The translations under genes and the position numbers were made by a program. A model generated the notes under the pieces. That model ran no database searches and was not told the origin of the DNA. It saw nothing but the letters and a program-made list of their open reading frames with translations. From NCBI GenBank assembly GCA_016179005.1, contig JACOSF010000179.1, positions 1-5,915 on the forward strand: 5,915 nt of DNA, written 5' to 3'. How positions within the stretch are numbered: position 1 is the first letter of the stretch; every line of letters starts with the position of its first letter. Of the stretch, positions 1-5,779 are shown piece by piece. The DNA is from Acidobacteriota bacterium. Its GTDB lineage: Bacteria; Acidobacteriota; Terriglobia; Acidiferrales; UBA7541.

Positions 1-234
1 ATCCTGGCGGCGCCCATCGTGCTCGACCTGGTGCTGTTCCTGGACCTGGCGAAGCGCGCTGGAATGCGCGGGATTCAGGAATGGCTGAGTTTTTATTTCA
101 AGTCGCCGATGTGCGCGCCGCAGCTCTATCCCGAACACGACCTGTTCATCCAGATGATGAAATTGAAAAATACGTTGCGCTGGATGATGGGAGAAGATTT
201 GATCACCCACCTGGGAACGGAATACTACGATTGA
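1..234 (+). CDS. ino1: Inositol-3-phosphate synthase, C-terminal fragment (5' end outside window)
   Basis: The reading frame is open from base 1 and ends at TGA 232-234, giving 77 C-terminal residues. The family converts glucose 6-phosphate to 1L-myo-inositol 1-phosphate in an NAD-dependent cytoplasmic reaction, the first step of inositol lipid and inositol-derived solute synthesis. The assignment rests on recall of the family's C-terminal pattern: a hydrophobic helix, APIVLDLVLFLDLAKRAG, then WLSFYFKSPM, then a charged helix around FIQMMKLKNTLRWMMGE, ending in THLGTEYYD. The 'LAxPxxxDLVxxxxL...FLFKxP' arrangement resembles the end of inositol phosphate synthases. The catalytic and NAD-binding parts are not in the window, so activity cannot be judged. 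The stop codon lies inside a GATTGAGT tandem array. The downstream gap to glnA is 555 bases, so an operon with glnA is unlikely. Confidence 0.72.
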   Translation: MLAAPIVLDLVLFLDLAKRAGMRGIQEWLSFYFKSPMCAPQLYPEHDLFIQMMKLKNTLRWMMGEDLITHLGTEYYD

Positions 235-264
235 GTGATTGAGTGATTTGTGATTGGGTGATTT
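229..264 (+). repeat. GATTGAGT-type tandem array 1
   Basis: Degenerate tandem units begin in the second-last codon of the upstream gene: GATTGAGT (229-236), GATTGAGT (237-244), GATTTGT (245-251), GATTGGGT (252-259) and a partial GATTT. Units are 7 or 8 bases. The stop codon TGA (232-234) is part of the first unit. Two similar arrays follow glnA and glnE. No function is known to me. Confidence 0.85.
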
Positions 265-295
265 AAGACCGCGAGACGCCAGTCGAGAACAGCGT

Positions 296-331
296 GGCAA
301 CCTGCGCAACAACAGCGCAGGGTGCCGCTAC
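296..331 (-). repeat. REP-like GTAG hairpin, type A, copy 1
   Basis: The stem is GGCA (296-299) plus CCTGCGC (301-307) pairing with GCGCAGG (315-321) plus TGCC (323-326), with a single mismatch (A300/G322) and loop AACAACA. One base after the stem is CTAC (328-331), which is GTAG at the 5' foot on the - strand. This layout matches REP elements. It is repeated at 473-508 and, with a different loop, at 2251-2286. Confidence 0.75.
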
Positions 332-349
332 AAACGCCGCACAAAACAG

Positions 350-373
350 GCGCGGGGATAAACCCCGCGCTAC
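350..373 (-). repeat. REP-like GTAG hairpin, type B, copy 1
   Basis: A perfect 8-bp stem, GCGCGGGG (350-357) with CCCCGCGC (363-370), closes the loop ATAAA. CTAC (370-373) overlaps the last stem base and reads GTAG on the - strand. Identical copies are at 527-550 and 651-674. Confidence 0.75.
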
Positions 374-390
374 GTGTGCGGGGACGATTG

Positions 391-444
391 GGTGCCGGAC
401 AGGCCAGAAAGTCCTACGAATGCCGCCCTGAAGGGCGGCGCTAC
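391..444 (-). repeat. Composite double GTAG hairpin, type C/D, copy 1 (one arm eroded)
   Basis: The first hairpin begins GGTGCCGGACAGGC (391-404), as in the intact copy at 5837. Its right arm is only GTCC (411-414) instead of GCCTGTCC, a 4-base loss that cripples the stem. CTAC follows at 414-417, then the linker GAATGCC. The second hairpin is perfect: GCCGCCCT (422-429), loop GA, AGGGCGGC (432-439), then CTAC at 441-444. On the - strand each hairpin has its own GTAG. Confidence 0.7.
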
Positions 445-472
445 ACAACTTCCCAAGACAGAGAAAATGAGT

Positions 473-508
473 GGCAACCTGCGCAACAACAGCGCAGGGT
501 GCCGCTAC
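473..508 (-). repeat. REP-like GTAG hairpin, type A, copy 2
   Basis: Same sequence as copy 1: stem arms 473-484 and 492-503, loop AACAACA, and CTAC at 505-508 (GTAG on the - strand). It lies inside the 80-bp duplication. Confidence 0.75.
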
Positions 509-526
509 AAACGCCGCACAGAACAG

Positions 527-550
527 GCGCGGGGATAAACCCCGCGCTAC
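527..550 (-). repeat. REP-like GTAG hairpin, type B, copy 2
   Basis: Perfect 8-bp stem (527-534 with 540-547), loop ATAAA, and CTAC at 547-550. Identical to copies at 350-373 and 651-674. Confidence 0.75.
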
Positions 551-574
551 AGGCGCCAAGGATAGTTGGGAGGA

Positions 575-634
575 GGACAGGCTAGAAAGCCTGTCCTACG
601 AATGCCGGCCTGACAAGCGGCGCTAACGCGCCGC
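575..634 (-). repeat. Composite double hairpin, type C/D, copy 2 (second member diverged)
   Basis: The first hairpin is intact: GGACAGGC (575-582), loop TAGAAA, GCCTGTCC (589-596), and CTAC at 596-599. The linker GAATGCCG follows. The second member is altered. Its own stem is poor, its CTAC has become CTAA (623-626), and a new stem GCGGCGC/GCGCCGC (617-623 with 628-634) is formed. It looks like a decaying copy. Confidence 0.65.
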
Positions 635-650
635 ACTCCACACAAAAGAG

Positions 651-674
651 GCGCGGGGATAAACCCCGCGCTAC
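651..674 (-). repeat. REP-like GTAG hairpin, type B, copy 3
   Basis: Stem GCGCGGGG (651-658) with CCCCGCGC (664-671), loop ATAAA, and CTAC at 671-674. Here type B stands without an adjacent type A hairpin. It lies 43 bases upstream of the proposed glnA -35 box. Confidence 0.75.
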
Positions 675-716
675 AAGAAAGAACCAAATTGTCTTGGGAA
701 TGGCTCTGCGCGGTTC

Positions 717-745
717 TTGACCTCCCACGCGGCATGCGCTATTGT
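717..745 (+). promoter_or_regulatory. Probable sigma-70 promoter of glnA
   Basis: TTGACC (717-722) matches five of six bases of the -35 consensus. After exactly 17 bases comes TATTGT (740-745), four of six bases of the -10 consensus. Transcription would start near 752 and give a leader of about 38 bases before the glnA ATG. No clear operator or sigma-54 -24/-12 pair was found. Confidence 0.5.
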
Positions 746-780
746 CGCACCTTCAATTTTCCTTGATCTCTATTCTGCGT

Positions 781-785
781 GGAGG
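781..785 (+). promoter_or_regulatory. Ribosome binding site deciding the glnA start
   Basis: GGAGG lies four bases before ATG 790. The frame stays open further upstream to a TTG at 742, but that would add 16 residues with no family counterpart and would read through this site. Confidence 0.75.
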
Positions 786-789
786 ATCG

Positions 790-2199
790 ATGGACCCGAA
801 AGCAGTCCTGGAATACGCGGGAAAAAACGGCGCGAAAATCTTGGACCTGCGCTTTACCGACCTGCCCGGCCTGTGGCACCACATCAGCTTCCCGATCCAG
901 CAACTCGAAGAGAAATCGTTCGAGGACGGCTTCGGGATTGACGGCAGCTCGATCCGCGGGTGGGCGTCCATCCACGAGTCGGACATGCTGCTGGTGCCCG
1001 ACCCGAAGACCGCGTTCATGGACCCCTTCCGCGATACGCCAACGCTGTGCATGATCGGCGACGTGATTGACCCCATCACCAAGCAGGCGTACCCGCGCGA
1101 CCCGCGACACATCGCGCGCAAGGCGGAGGCGTTTCTGGGATTCAGCGGGATCGCCGACCAGGCGTTTTTCGGCGCGGAAGCGGAGTTCTTCATCTTCGAC
1201 AACATCCGCTTCGACCAGGCGGCGCAGCACGGGTTCTACTTTATTGATGCGGAGGAAGGACGCTGGAACTCCGGGCGCGAGGAGCACAACCTGGGCTACC
1301 GGCCACGGTACAAGGAAGGCTACTTCCCCGTGCCGCCGACAGACCACTACATGGACCTGCGCACGGACATGGCCATGCAGATGATGGCCTGCGGGCTGAA
1401 CGTCGAATGTCATCACCACGAAGTGGCCACTGCCGGACAAACGGAAATCGACATCAAGTTTGACACGATGCTGAAGTCGGCGGACAACATGATGATGTTC
1501 AAATACATCGTGCGCAACGTGGCCAACCAGTACGGCAAGACGGTGACGTTCATGCCCAAACCGCTGTTCGGCGACAACGGCTCCGGCATGCACACGCACC
1601 AATCGCTGTGGCTGAAGGGCAAGCCGCTGTTTGCCGGCGACAAATACGCAGGCATGAGCCAGATGGCGCTGTGGTACATCGGCGGATTGCTGAAACACGC
1701 GGCGGCGATTGTGGCGTTTGCCGCGCCGACGACGAACTCCTACAAGCGGCTGGTGCCGGGCTACGAGGCGCCTGTGAATTTGGCGTATTCGCGGCGGAAC
1801 CGCTCGGCGGCAGTGCGCATCCCGGTGTACTCGGCGAGCCCGAAATCGAAGCGCATGGAATTCCGCCCGCCGGACCCGTCGTGCAACCCGTACCTGGCGT
1901 TCGCGGCCATGCTGATGGCCGGCCTCGACGGCATCGAAAACAAAATCAATCCCGGCGAGCCGCTGGACAAGGACATCTACGATCTCTCGCCTGAGGAATT
2001 GAAGGAAGTGCCGTCGCTGCCCGGCTCGCTCGAGGAATCGCTGCGCGCGCTGGAGGCGGACCACAAATTCCTGCTGAAGGGCGACGTGTTCAGCGAGGAA
2101 ACCGTCCAACTGTGGATCAATTACAAAATGAAGAACGAAGTGGACGCCGTGCGCATGCGTCCGCACCCGTACGAGTTTCAGTTGTATTACGACATTTAG
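790..2199 (+). CDS. glnA: Glutamine synthetase, type I
   Basis: Cytoplasmic dodecameric enzyme that makes glutamine from glutamate, ammonia and ATP, the main entry point of ammonia into metabolism. The product has 469 residues, the same length as E. coli GlnA. The N-terminal beta-grasp domain carries the latch motif DGSSIRGW, with the ammonium-site Asp51. The catalytic domain shows FGAEAEF (metal/nucleotide Glu130 and Glu132), CHHHEVATAGQTE (208-219, Glu211 and Glu219), NGSGMH (His268), VPGYEAP (flap Glu326), NRSAAVRIP (337-345, Arg343) and Glu357-Arg359. All key residues are present. KDIYDLSPEE places Tyr397 at the adenylylation site, so this is the adenylylated GSI-beta form, matching the glnE gene downstream. 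The start at ATG 790 is supported by GGAGG four bases upstream. The stop is TAG, followed within five bases by array 2. Regulation is probably transcriptional from 717-745 plus covalent modification by GlnE. Confidence 0.98.
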   Translation: MDPKAVLEYAGKNGAKILDLRFTDLPGLWHHISFPIQQLEEKSFEDGFGIDGSSIRGWASIHESDMLLVPDPKTAFMDPFRDTPTLCMIGDVIDPITKQAYPRDPRHIARKAEAFLGFSGIADQAFFGAEAEFFIFDNIRFDQAAQHGFYFIDAEEGRWNSGREEHNLGYRPRYKEGYFPVPPTDHYMDLRTDMAMQMMACGLNVECHHHEVATAGQTEIDIKFDTMLKSADNMMMFKYIVRNVANQYGKTVTFMPKPLFGDNGSGMHTHQSLWLKGKPLFAGDKYAGMSQMALWYIGGLLKHAAAIVAFAAPTTNSYKRLVPGYEAPVNLAYSRRNRSAAVRIPVYSASPKSKRMEFRPPDPSCNPYLAFAAMLMAGLDGIENKINPGEPLDKDIYDLSPEELKEVPSLPGSLEESLRALEADHKFLLKGDVFSEETVQLWINYKMKNEVDAVRMRPHPYEFQLYYDI

Positions 2200-2203
2200 C
2201 AGA

Positions 2204-2239
2204 GATTGAGTGATTGGTGATTTGTGATTGAGTGATTGA
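2204..2239 (+). repeat. GATTGAGT-type tandem array 2
   Basis: Units are GATTGAGT (2204-2211), GATTGGT (2212-2218), GATTTGT (2219-2225), GATTGAGT (2226-2233) and a partial GATTGA. The array starts four bases after the glnA TAG stop. The unit variants are the same as in the other two arrays, so the three are related. Confidence 0.85.
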
Positions 2240-2250
2240 AAAGTGGTTGT

Positions 2251-2286
2251 GGCAGCCTGCGCACAAATCGCGCAGGTTGCCGCTAC
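2251..2286 (-). repeat. REP-like GTAG hairpin, type A, copy 3
   Basis: Stem GGCA (2251-2254) plus CCTGCGC (2256-2262) with GCGCAGG (2270-2276) plus TGCC (2278-2281), loop ACAAATC, and CTAC at 2283-2286. Stem arms are the same as in copies 1 and 2, while the loop and the mismatched pair (G2255/T2277) differ. It lies in the glnA-glnE spacer. No T-run follows, so it is not a typical intrinsic terminator, though it could protect the glnA transcript end. Confidence 0.75.
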
Positions 2287-2343
2287 ATACTTCTTCCGAT
2301 GCATCCCTCTGTGTTCACTTCTTTTGTCCTCCGCATGGCGTGA

Positions 2344-2349
2344 TATAAC
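2344..2349 (+). promoter_or_regulatory. Possible -10 box just upstream of glnE
   Basis: TATAAC matches five of six bases of the -10 consensus and lies eight bases before the glnE ATG. A transcript starting six to eight bases after it would be nearly leaderless, which would fit the absence of a Shine-Dalgarno sequence. The only -35 candidates (TTTTGT at 2322 or TTGTCC at 2324) are weak or badly spaced. Confidence 0.25.
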
Positions 2350-2357
2350 GACTAACG

Positions 2358-5279
2358 ATGGACGCAGCGTTCAGCAGCATCGCGTTCGCCGAACCCGCAC
2401 GGGCCGAGAGCAACCTCGGACTGATCGAGCGGCGCCTGCCCGGAAACCTGTGGGCCACGCTGCCGGCGCTGCTGGCACAGGTGCCGGACCCCGACGGAGC
2501 GCTGAATTTTCTGGAGCGATACGCGCGCGGCGCAGCGAAAGCCGTCAGCGAATACATCGCGCGCTACCCGGCGGCGCTGCACTACCTGCTGGTGATTTTC
2601 AGCTACAGCCGATTTCTTTCCGAGACGCTGGTGCAACAGCCGGAACTGATCCTCTGGCTCCACCGCACGGGGCCACGGGAAAACCTGGAGCGCGTGAAGA
2701 CGCTCGAAGACCTGCATGAAGAGTTTGCGCGTTTTGAAGCCGTGACGCTGGCGCAGCCACCTTCCGTGATCCTGGCGCGGTTCAAGCGGCGCGAATATCT
2801 GCGCATTACGCTGCGCGACGTGCTGGGCATCGCCACGCTCGCGGAAACCACCATGGAGCTTTCGCACCTGGCGGACGTGTTGCTACAACGCGCGCTGCGG
2901 GCGTGCGAACAAAAGCTGGAAAACTCCTACGGCTCTCCGCAGCACGTAGATGCCACGGGGCAGCGTCACGCGGCGCGCATGGCCATCCTCGCGCTCGGAA
3001 AGCTGGGCGCCGAAGAACTGAACTACAACTCGGACATTGACCTGATGTTTCTCTACAGCCACGACGGCGAAACGTCCGGCGGGTCCGCGGGGAGCATCAG
3101 CAACGCGGAATTTTTTGTGCGGCTGGCGCAAGCGGTGCTGAAACTGGTCACCGAGCCGACGCCGGAGGGCGCGGTGTACCGCGTGGACCTGCGGCTGCGT
3201 CCGCAAGGCGGCGAGGGCGACGTGGCCGTCGGCCTGGCGGCGGCGCTGGAATACTACCGGCAGCGCGGGCGGCAATGGGAATTCCAGATGCTCATCAAGG
3301 GCCGCTGCGCAGCGGGCCATGCGGAACTCTGCCGAAACTTCTTGCGCGAGATGCAGCCGCACGTGTTTCCTCGCGACAAGGAGACGCTGACCCAAGACGC
3401 GTTCGCGGCGATGGAAGCGGTGCTGAACGCGCGACAGGAAATCACGCGCGAGCTGAAACGGCGTACCGGGGCGAAAGCCAGACACCGCGCGGAATGGAAC
3501 GTGAAACTGTCGCCGGGCGGCATCCGCGATATCGAATTTGTCGCGCAGTGCCTGCAACGCGTCCACGGGGGAAGCGATGCGTGGCTGGCTGCGCCGGCGG
3601 CGGCGTCCACGCTGGTGGCGCTGCAACGGCTGCACGACAAGGGCTTTCTGACCGGGCGCGATTTCTTCCGTCTGGCCACGGCGTATCAATTCTTGCGCAA
3701 GGTGGAGCACCGGCTGCAACTCCGCGACGGCCTACAGCGGCACACGCTGCCCGAGGCGCCGGACGCGCTTGGGCGGCTGGCGCGGCGATGCGGCGTGGAA
3801 CCCACGCCGGGGCGCGGCGCGCGGGAACAACTTTTCTCGCGCATCAGCCAGCATTTCCGCGAAGTGCGGGAAATCTACGAGCGCATCGTGCGACCGAGGA
3901 CGCAAGGGGACGCGGCGAAATCTCCCACGGCCCGCGAACCGGAACCGGGAGAGAGCGCGCTGCTGCGGCGTCTGCGGCAGGATTTTCCGGCGGTGGCCGA
4001 GGGAGTCGCGGCGGCCGCGGCCGGGGGAGACGCGTACGCGCGGCGCGGACTGAGCCGGTTTCTCAGCTCGGCGATGCTCGACGCTGCGTGCATGGATATG
4101 CTCACGTCGCATCCCGAATGGATTGCGCGCGCGGCAAAGATTTTTTCGCGCTCGGACTTGACGGTGGAGATGCTGGCGCGAAATCCGGACGAGGCGCGCG
4201 TGCTGGCCGATCCCGGGCTGGCCGGGTTTCGCGGGCCGCTGATGGAGGGCGAAGAGAGCGAAGGGCGTCTGCGCGAAAACTACCGGCGGCGCTTGCTGGC
4301 AATCATCGTGCGCGCGGTGCTGGGGGCGTCGCAGCCGTTTGAGACGTTTGAGGCGCTGACTCGGCTGGCCGACGAAGCGCTGGTGGGCGCGTTGCGAATC
4401 TCCGCGCGGGAAATTCTTCCGCGCGAGACGGACTTGAACGGCGCGCCGTTTGCCGTGCTCGCGCTGGGACGGCTGGGCACCAGCGAGATGGACGTGGGGT
4501 CGGATGCGGATCTGATTTTTGCGGTGGATGAAAAACTTTCCGCGGAGGAGCGCGAGCCGTGGCGGCGGCTAGCCGAGCGCTTTGTGCAACTGGTGAGCAG
4601 CCACACGCAGGAGGGACTTCTCTTCCCTGTGGACACGCGGCTGCGTCCGCGGGGGGCTGAAGGTGAGTTGCTGCAGTCGGCGGCTTACTTGCGCGAATAT
4701 TTTTCCAGCGATGCGCTGGGATGGGAGGCGCTGGCGTTCTTGAAAGCGCGGGCGGTGGGGGGAAATTTGTCTCTGGCAGGAACGGCGATACGTCAGACGC
4801 ATGAAGTGATCGCAGAGCGATTTCGCGAGCCGGCGGAACTGGCGCGACAACTGGCACACACGCGAAAGCTGCTCGAAAAAGCGAAAGACGCGGCGCGGCC
4901 AAAAGGAGAATTCAAGAAAGTTGCCGGCGGATACTACGACATCGAGTACATGGTGGGATTTCTTTTTCTAACGCGGGGGATTGCGCCGGCGGCGGGACAC
5001 GTGCTGCGTCAGATTGCGGCGCTGGAATCGGCAGGGGCGCTGGATACGGCGGGTGCACGCACGCTGCGCGAGGCGGCGCTGCTCTACCGCAGCATTGATC
5101 ACGCCATCCGCATGGTGACCGGTCGCGCGGCGAACCGTCTGCCGGAGCCGGCGCTGGCGGGGCGCATCGCGCGGCTGCTGAAGACGTGGCAGATTCCACT
5201 CAGTGGAGACCTGGACGAGAACATTGTGAGAGTGCGCAAAGAGGTGCGGGAGACGTATCGGCGAGTATTGGGTGATTGA
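2358..5279 (+). CDS. glnE: Bifunctional glutamine synthetase adenylyltransferase / adenylyl-removing enzyme
   Basis: Adds AMP to, and removes it from, the regulatory tyrosine of GlnA; in this family PII signalling decides the direction. The product has 973 residues (E. coli about 946) and the typical duplicated layout. The N-terminal adenylyl-removing half has a nucleotidyltransferase core, LGKLGAEELNYNSDIDL (213-229, Asp226 and Asp228), a third acidic position in VDLRLRP (Asp277), and a helical domain with SPGGIRDIEF (385-394). A charged linker, about 514-533, joins the halves. The C-terminal adenylyltransferase half repeats the pattern: LGRLGTSEMDVGSDADL (703-719, Asp716 and Asp718), VDTRLRP (Asp759) and GGYYDIEY (857-864). 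The catalytic acids are intact in both halves. ATG 2358 is the only sensible start: in-frame TAA is at 2346-2348 and no start codon lies between. No Shine-Dalgarno sequence is visible. The gene starts 158 bases after glnA. Its TGA stop lies in array 3. Confidence 0.96.
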   Translation: MDAAFSSIAFAEPARAESNLGLIERRLPGNLWATLPALLAQVPDPDGALNFLERYARGAAKAVSEYIARYPAALHYLLVIFSYSRFLSETLVQQPELILWLHRTGPRENLERVKTLEDLHEEFARFEAVTLAQPPSVILARFKRREYLRITLRDVLGIATLAETTMELSHLADVLLQRALRACEQKLENSYGSPQHVDATGQRHAARMAILALGKLGAEELNYNSDIDLMFLYSHDGETSGGSAGSISNAEFFVRLAQAVLKLVTEPTPEGAVYRVDLRLRPQGGEGDVAVGLAAALEYYRQRGRQWEFQMLIKGRCAAGHAELCRNFLREMQPHVFPRDKETLTQDAFAAMEAVLNARQEITRELKRRTGAKARHRAEWNVKLSPGGIRDIEFVAQCLQRVHGGSDAWLAAPAAASTLVALQRLHDKGFLTGRDFFRLATAYQFLRKVEHRLQLRDGLQRHTLPEAPDALGRLARRCGVEPTPGRGAREQLFSRISQHFREVREIYERIVRPRTQGDAAKSPTAREPEPGESALLRRLRQDFPAVAEGVAAAAAGGDAYARRGLSRFLSSAMLDAACMDMLTSHPEWIARAAKIFSRSDLTVEMLARNPDEARVLADPGLAGFRGPLMEGEESEGRLRENYRRRLLAIIVRAVLGASQPFETFEALTRLADEALVGALRISAREILPRETDLNGAPFAVLALGRLGTSEMDVGSDADLIFAVDEKLSAEEREPWRRLAERFVQLVSSHTQEGLLFPVDTRLRPRGAEGELLQSAAYLREYFSSDALGWEALAFLKARAVGGNLSLAGTAIRQTHEVIAERFREPAELARQLAHTRKLLEKAKDAARPKGEFKKVAGGYYDIEYMVGFLFLTRGIAPAAGHVLRQIAALESAGALDTAGARTLREAALLYRSIDHAIRMVTGRAANRLPEPALAGRIARLLKTWQIPLSGDLDENIVRVRKEVRETYRRVLGD

Positions 5280-5347
5280 GTGATTTGTGATTGGTGATTG
5301 GTGATTGAGAGATTGAGTCATTGAGTGATTTAGTGATTTGCGATTGC
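5274..5347 (+). repeat. GATTGAGT-type tandem array 3 (longest)
   Basis: About ten 7/8-base units run from the last sense codon of glnE: GATTGAGT, GATTTGT, GATTGGT twice, GATTGAGA, GATTGAGT, CATTGAGT, GATTTAGT, GATTTGC and a partial GATTGC. The glnE stop (5277-5279) is within the first unit. The far end shows the most base changes and runs up to the small reading frame at 5356. Confidence 0.85.
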
Positions 5348-5355
5348 AAAGTTGC

Positions 5356-5499
5356 GTGAGGGAGCGGCGGGAGGTGCTGTGGCTGCGGGGCCAGTCCATC
5401 AACGAGTACTTGGCAGGCCGGGACCCGGTGTCGGGAACGGTGTACTACGTGATGCTGGGGGTGTTTGCCGTCATGCCGGTTTTCGTGGGGCGGAGATGA
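5356..5499 (+). CDS. Small hypothetical membrane protein or gene remnant
   Basis: A frame of 47 residues ends at TGA 5497-5499. I do not recognise it. Nearly every codon ends in G or C, as in glnE, and the product looks like a protein: a charged start (RERREVLWLRGQ), a middle INEYLAGRDPVSG, then one hydrophobic segment VYYVMLGVFAVMPVFVG and a basic end (RR), consistent with one membrane helix. The start is uncertain. GTG 5356 has no Shine-Dalgarno sequence. GTG 5374 has GAGGGAG nine bases upstream and would give 41 residues. The frame is open upstream only to a TGA in array 3 (5326-5328). It could be a real small gene after glnE, or the 3' end of a longer gene whose front was lost where the array now lies. 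The overlapping longer frame at 5352-5837 is less protein-like and runs into repeats. Confidence 0.45.
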   Translation: MRERREVLWLRGQSINEYLAGRDPVSGTVYYVMLGVFAVMPVFVGRR

Positions 5500-5552
5500 G
5501 ACTGACGACGCGTGAGGACGCTCCGAGTACCGCATCAGAGGAATGCCGTGCT

Positions 5553-5573
5553 TCCCGACACAAGACGTCGGGA
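5553..5573. repeat. Inverted repeat without GTAG, TCCCGAC type
   Basis: TCCCGAC (5553-5559) pairs with GTCGGGA (5567-5573) around the loop ACAAGAC. No CTAC or GTAG is at either foot and no T-run follows, so it fits neither the REP-like set nor an intrinsic terminator. Confidence 0.6.
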
Positions 5574-5581
5574 TGCAAGAA

Positions 5582-5601
5582 GCGCAAAAGCGCGGCGCTA
5601 C
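5582..5601 (-). repeat. Weak REP-like GTAG hairpin
   Basis: A 4-bp stem GCGC (5582-5585) with GCGC (5590-5593) closes the loop AAAA. GGCG separates it from CTAC at 5598-5601. The stem is short, so this may be a decayed member. The GCGCTACA tail is the same as in the strong copies. Confidence 0.45.
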
Positions 5602-5609
5602 AGGGAAAG

Positions 5610-5641
5610 ATCCTTCGTCCCGAGGTTTCGGGACTCAGGAT
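5610..5641. repeat. Long inverted repeat, ATCCT/AGGAT type
   Basis: The inner stem GTCCCGA (5617-5623) with TCGGGAC (5628-5634) has loop GGTT. The outer stem ATCCT (5610-5614) with AGGAT (5637-5641) is separated from it by a TC/TC internal loop. There is no GTAG foot. The 'ATCCTTCG...CAGGATGAC' ends resemble an intergenic repeat type that I recall from several bacterial phyla, which is not checked here. Confidence 0.65.
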
Positions 5642-5682
5642 GACAAACGCTTTGCTCGGCAGGATAGACCAAGAGCAAGAAT

Positions 5683-5716
5683 GCCCACCCGCCAAAAGCG
5701 GGCGGGTGGGCGCTAC
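5683..5716 (-). repeat. REP-like GTAG hairpin, type E, copy 1
   Basis: An 11-bp stem, GCCCACCCGCC (5683-5693) with GGCGGGTGGGC (5701-5711), has loop AAAAGCG. CTAC is at 5713-5716, one base after the stem. A second copy with a shorter loop is at 5780-5810. Both are followed by AGAAYGCGGAGT. Confidence 0.75.
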
Positions 5717-5779
5717 AGAATGCGGAGTCGCCCCTACAAACCTTTCAAGAACCTGTGTTTTTGGCGGAGTGGGAGAGAT

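Larger units (their letters stand above)
471..550 (+). repeat. Second copy of an 80-bp direct repeat (first copy 294-373)
   Basis: Bases 471-550 match 294-373 at all positions but one (G521 versus A344). Each copy carries one type A and one type B hairpin with the spacer between them. The copies start 177 bases apart, separated by the first composite hairpin pair. Similarity stops sharply at both ends (293/470 and 374/551 differ). Confidence 0.85.
235..716. other. Gene-free intergenic stretch rich in hairpin repeats
   Basis: No convincing gene is present. The reading frames here (for example 322-585 on + and 263-559 on -) are translations of the repeats and contain the same peptide twice. 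The stretch holds the end of array 1, two copies of an 80-bp block, two composite hairpin pairs and one extra hairpin. All are oriented so that GTAG lies at the 5' foot of the hairpin on the - strand. Confidence 0.8.

Noticed and set aside
263..585. Open frames on both strands in the first intergenic stretch
   Set aside because: They translate the hairpin repeats. The same peptide appears twice because of the 80-bp duplication, and no start signal is seen.
294..674. CRISPR array
   Set aside because: Repeats differ in length and type, spacing is irregular, parts of the spacers are themselves repeated, and no cas gene is present.
701..716. Sigma-54 promoter for glnA (TGGCTC at 701)
   Set aside because: The -24-like half is followed by GGTT instead of the TTGC needed at -12. 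The sigma-70 pair at 717-745 fits better.
2251..2286. Intrinsic terminator after glnA
   Set aside because: The hairpin is strong but is followed by GCTACATAC, not a T-run, and the same hairpin occurs elsewhere as a repeat.
739..2304. Long open frame (521 codons) on the - strand across glnA
   Set aside because: It is the antisense shadow of a GC-rich gene. It is rich in Arg, His and Val with no family pattern, while the + strand carries an unmistakable glutamine synthetase.
3275..4342. Open frame of 355 codons on the + strand inside glnE
   Set aside because: It overlaps intact glnE in another frame and its Ala/Gly/Arg-rich product is typical of frame shadows in GC-rich genes.
5731..5737. Further REP-like copy at the CTAC of 5734-5737
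   Set aside because: There is no convincing stem next to it, so the tetranucleotide alone is not enough.
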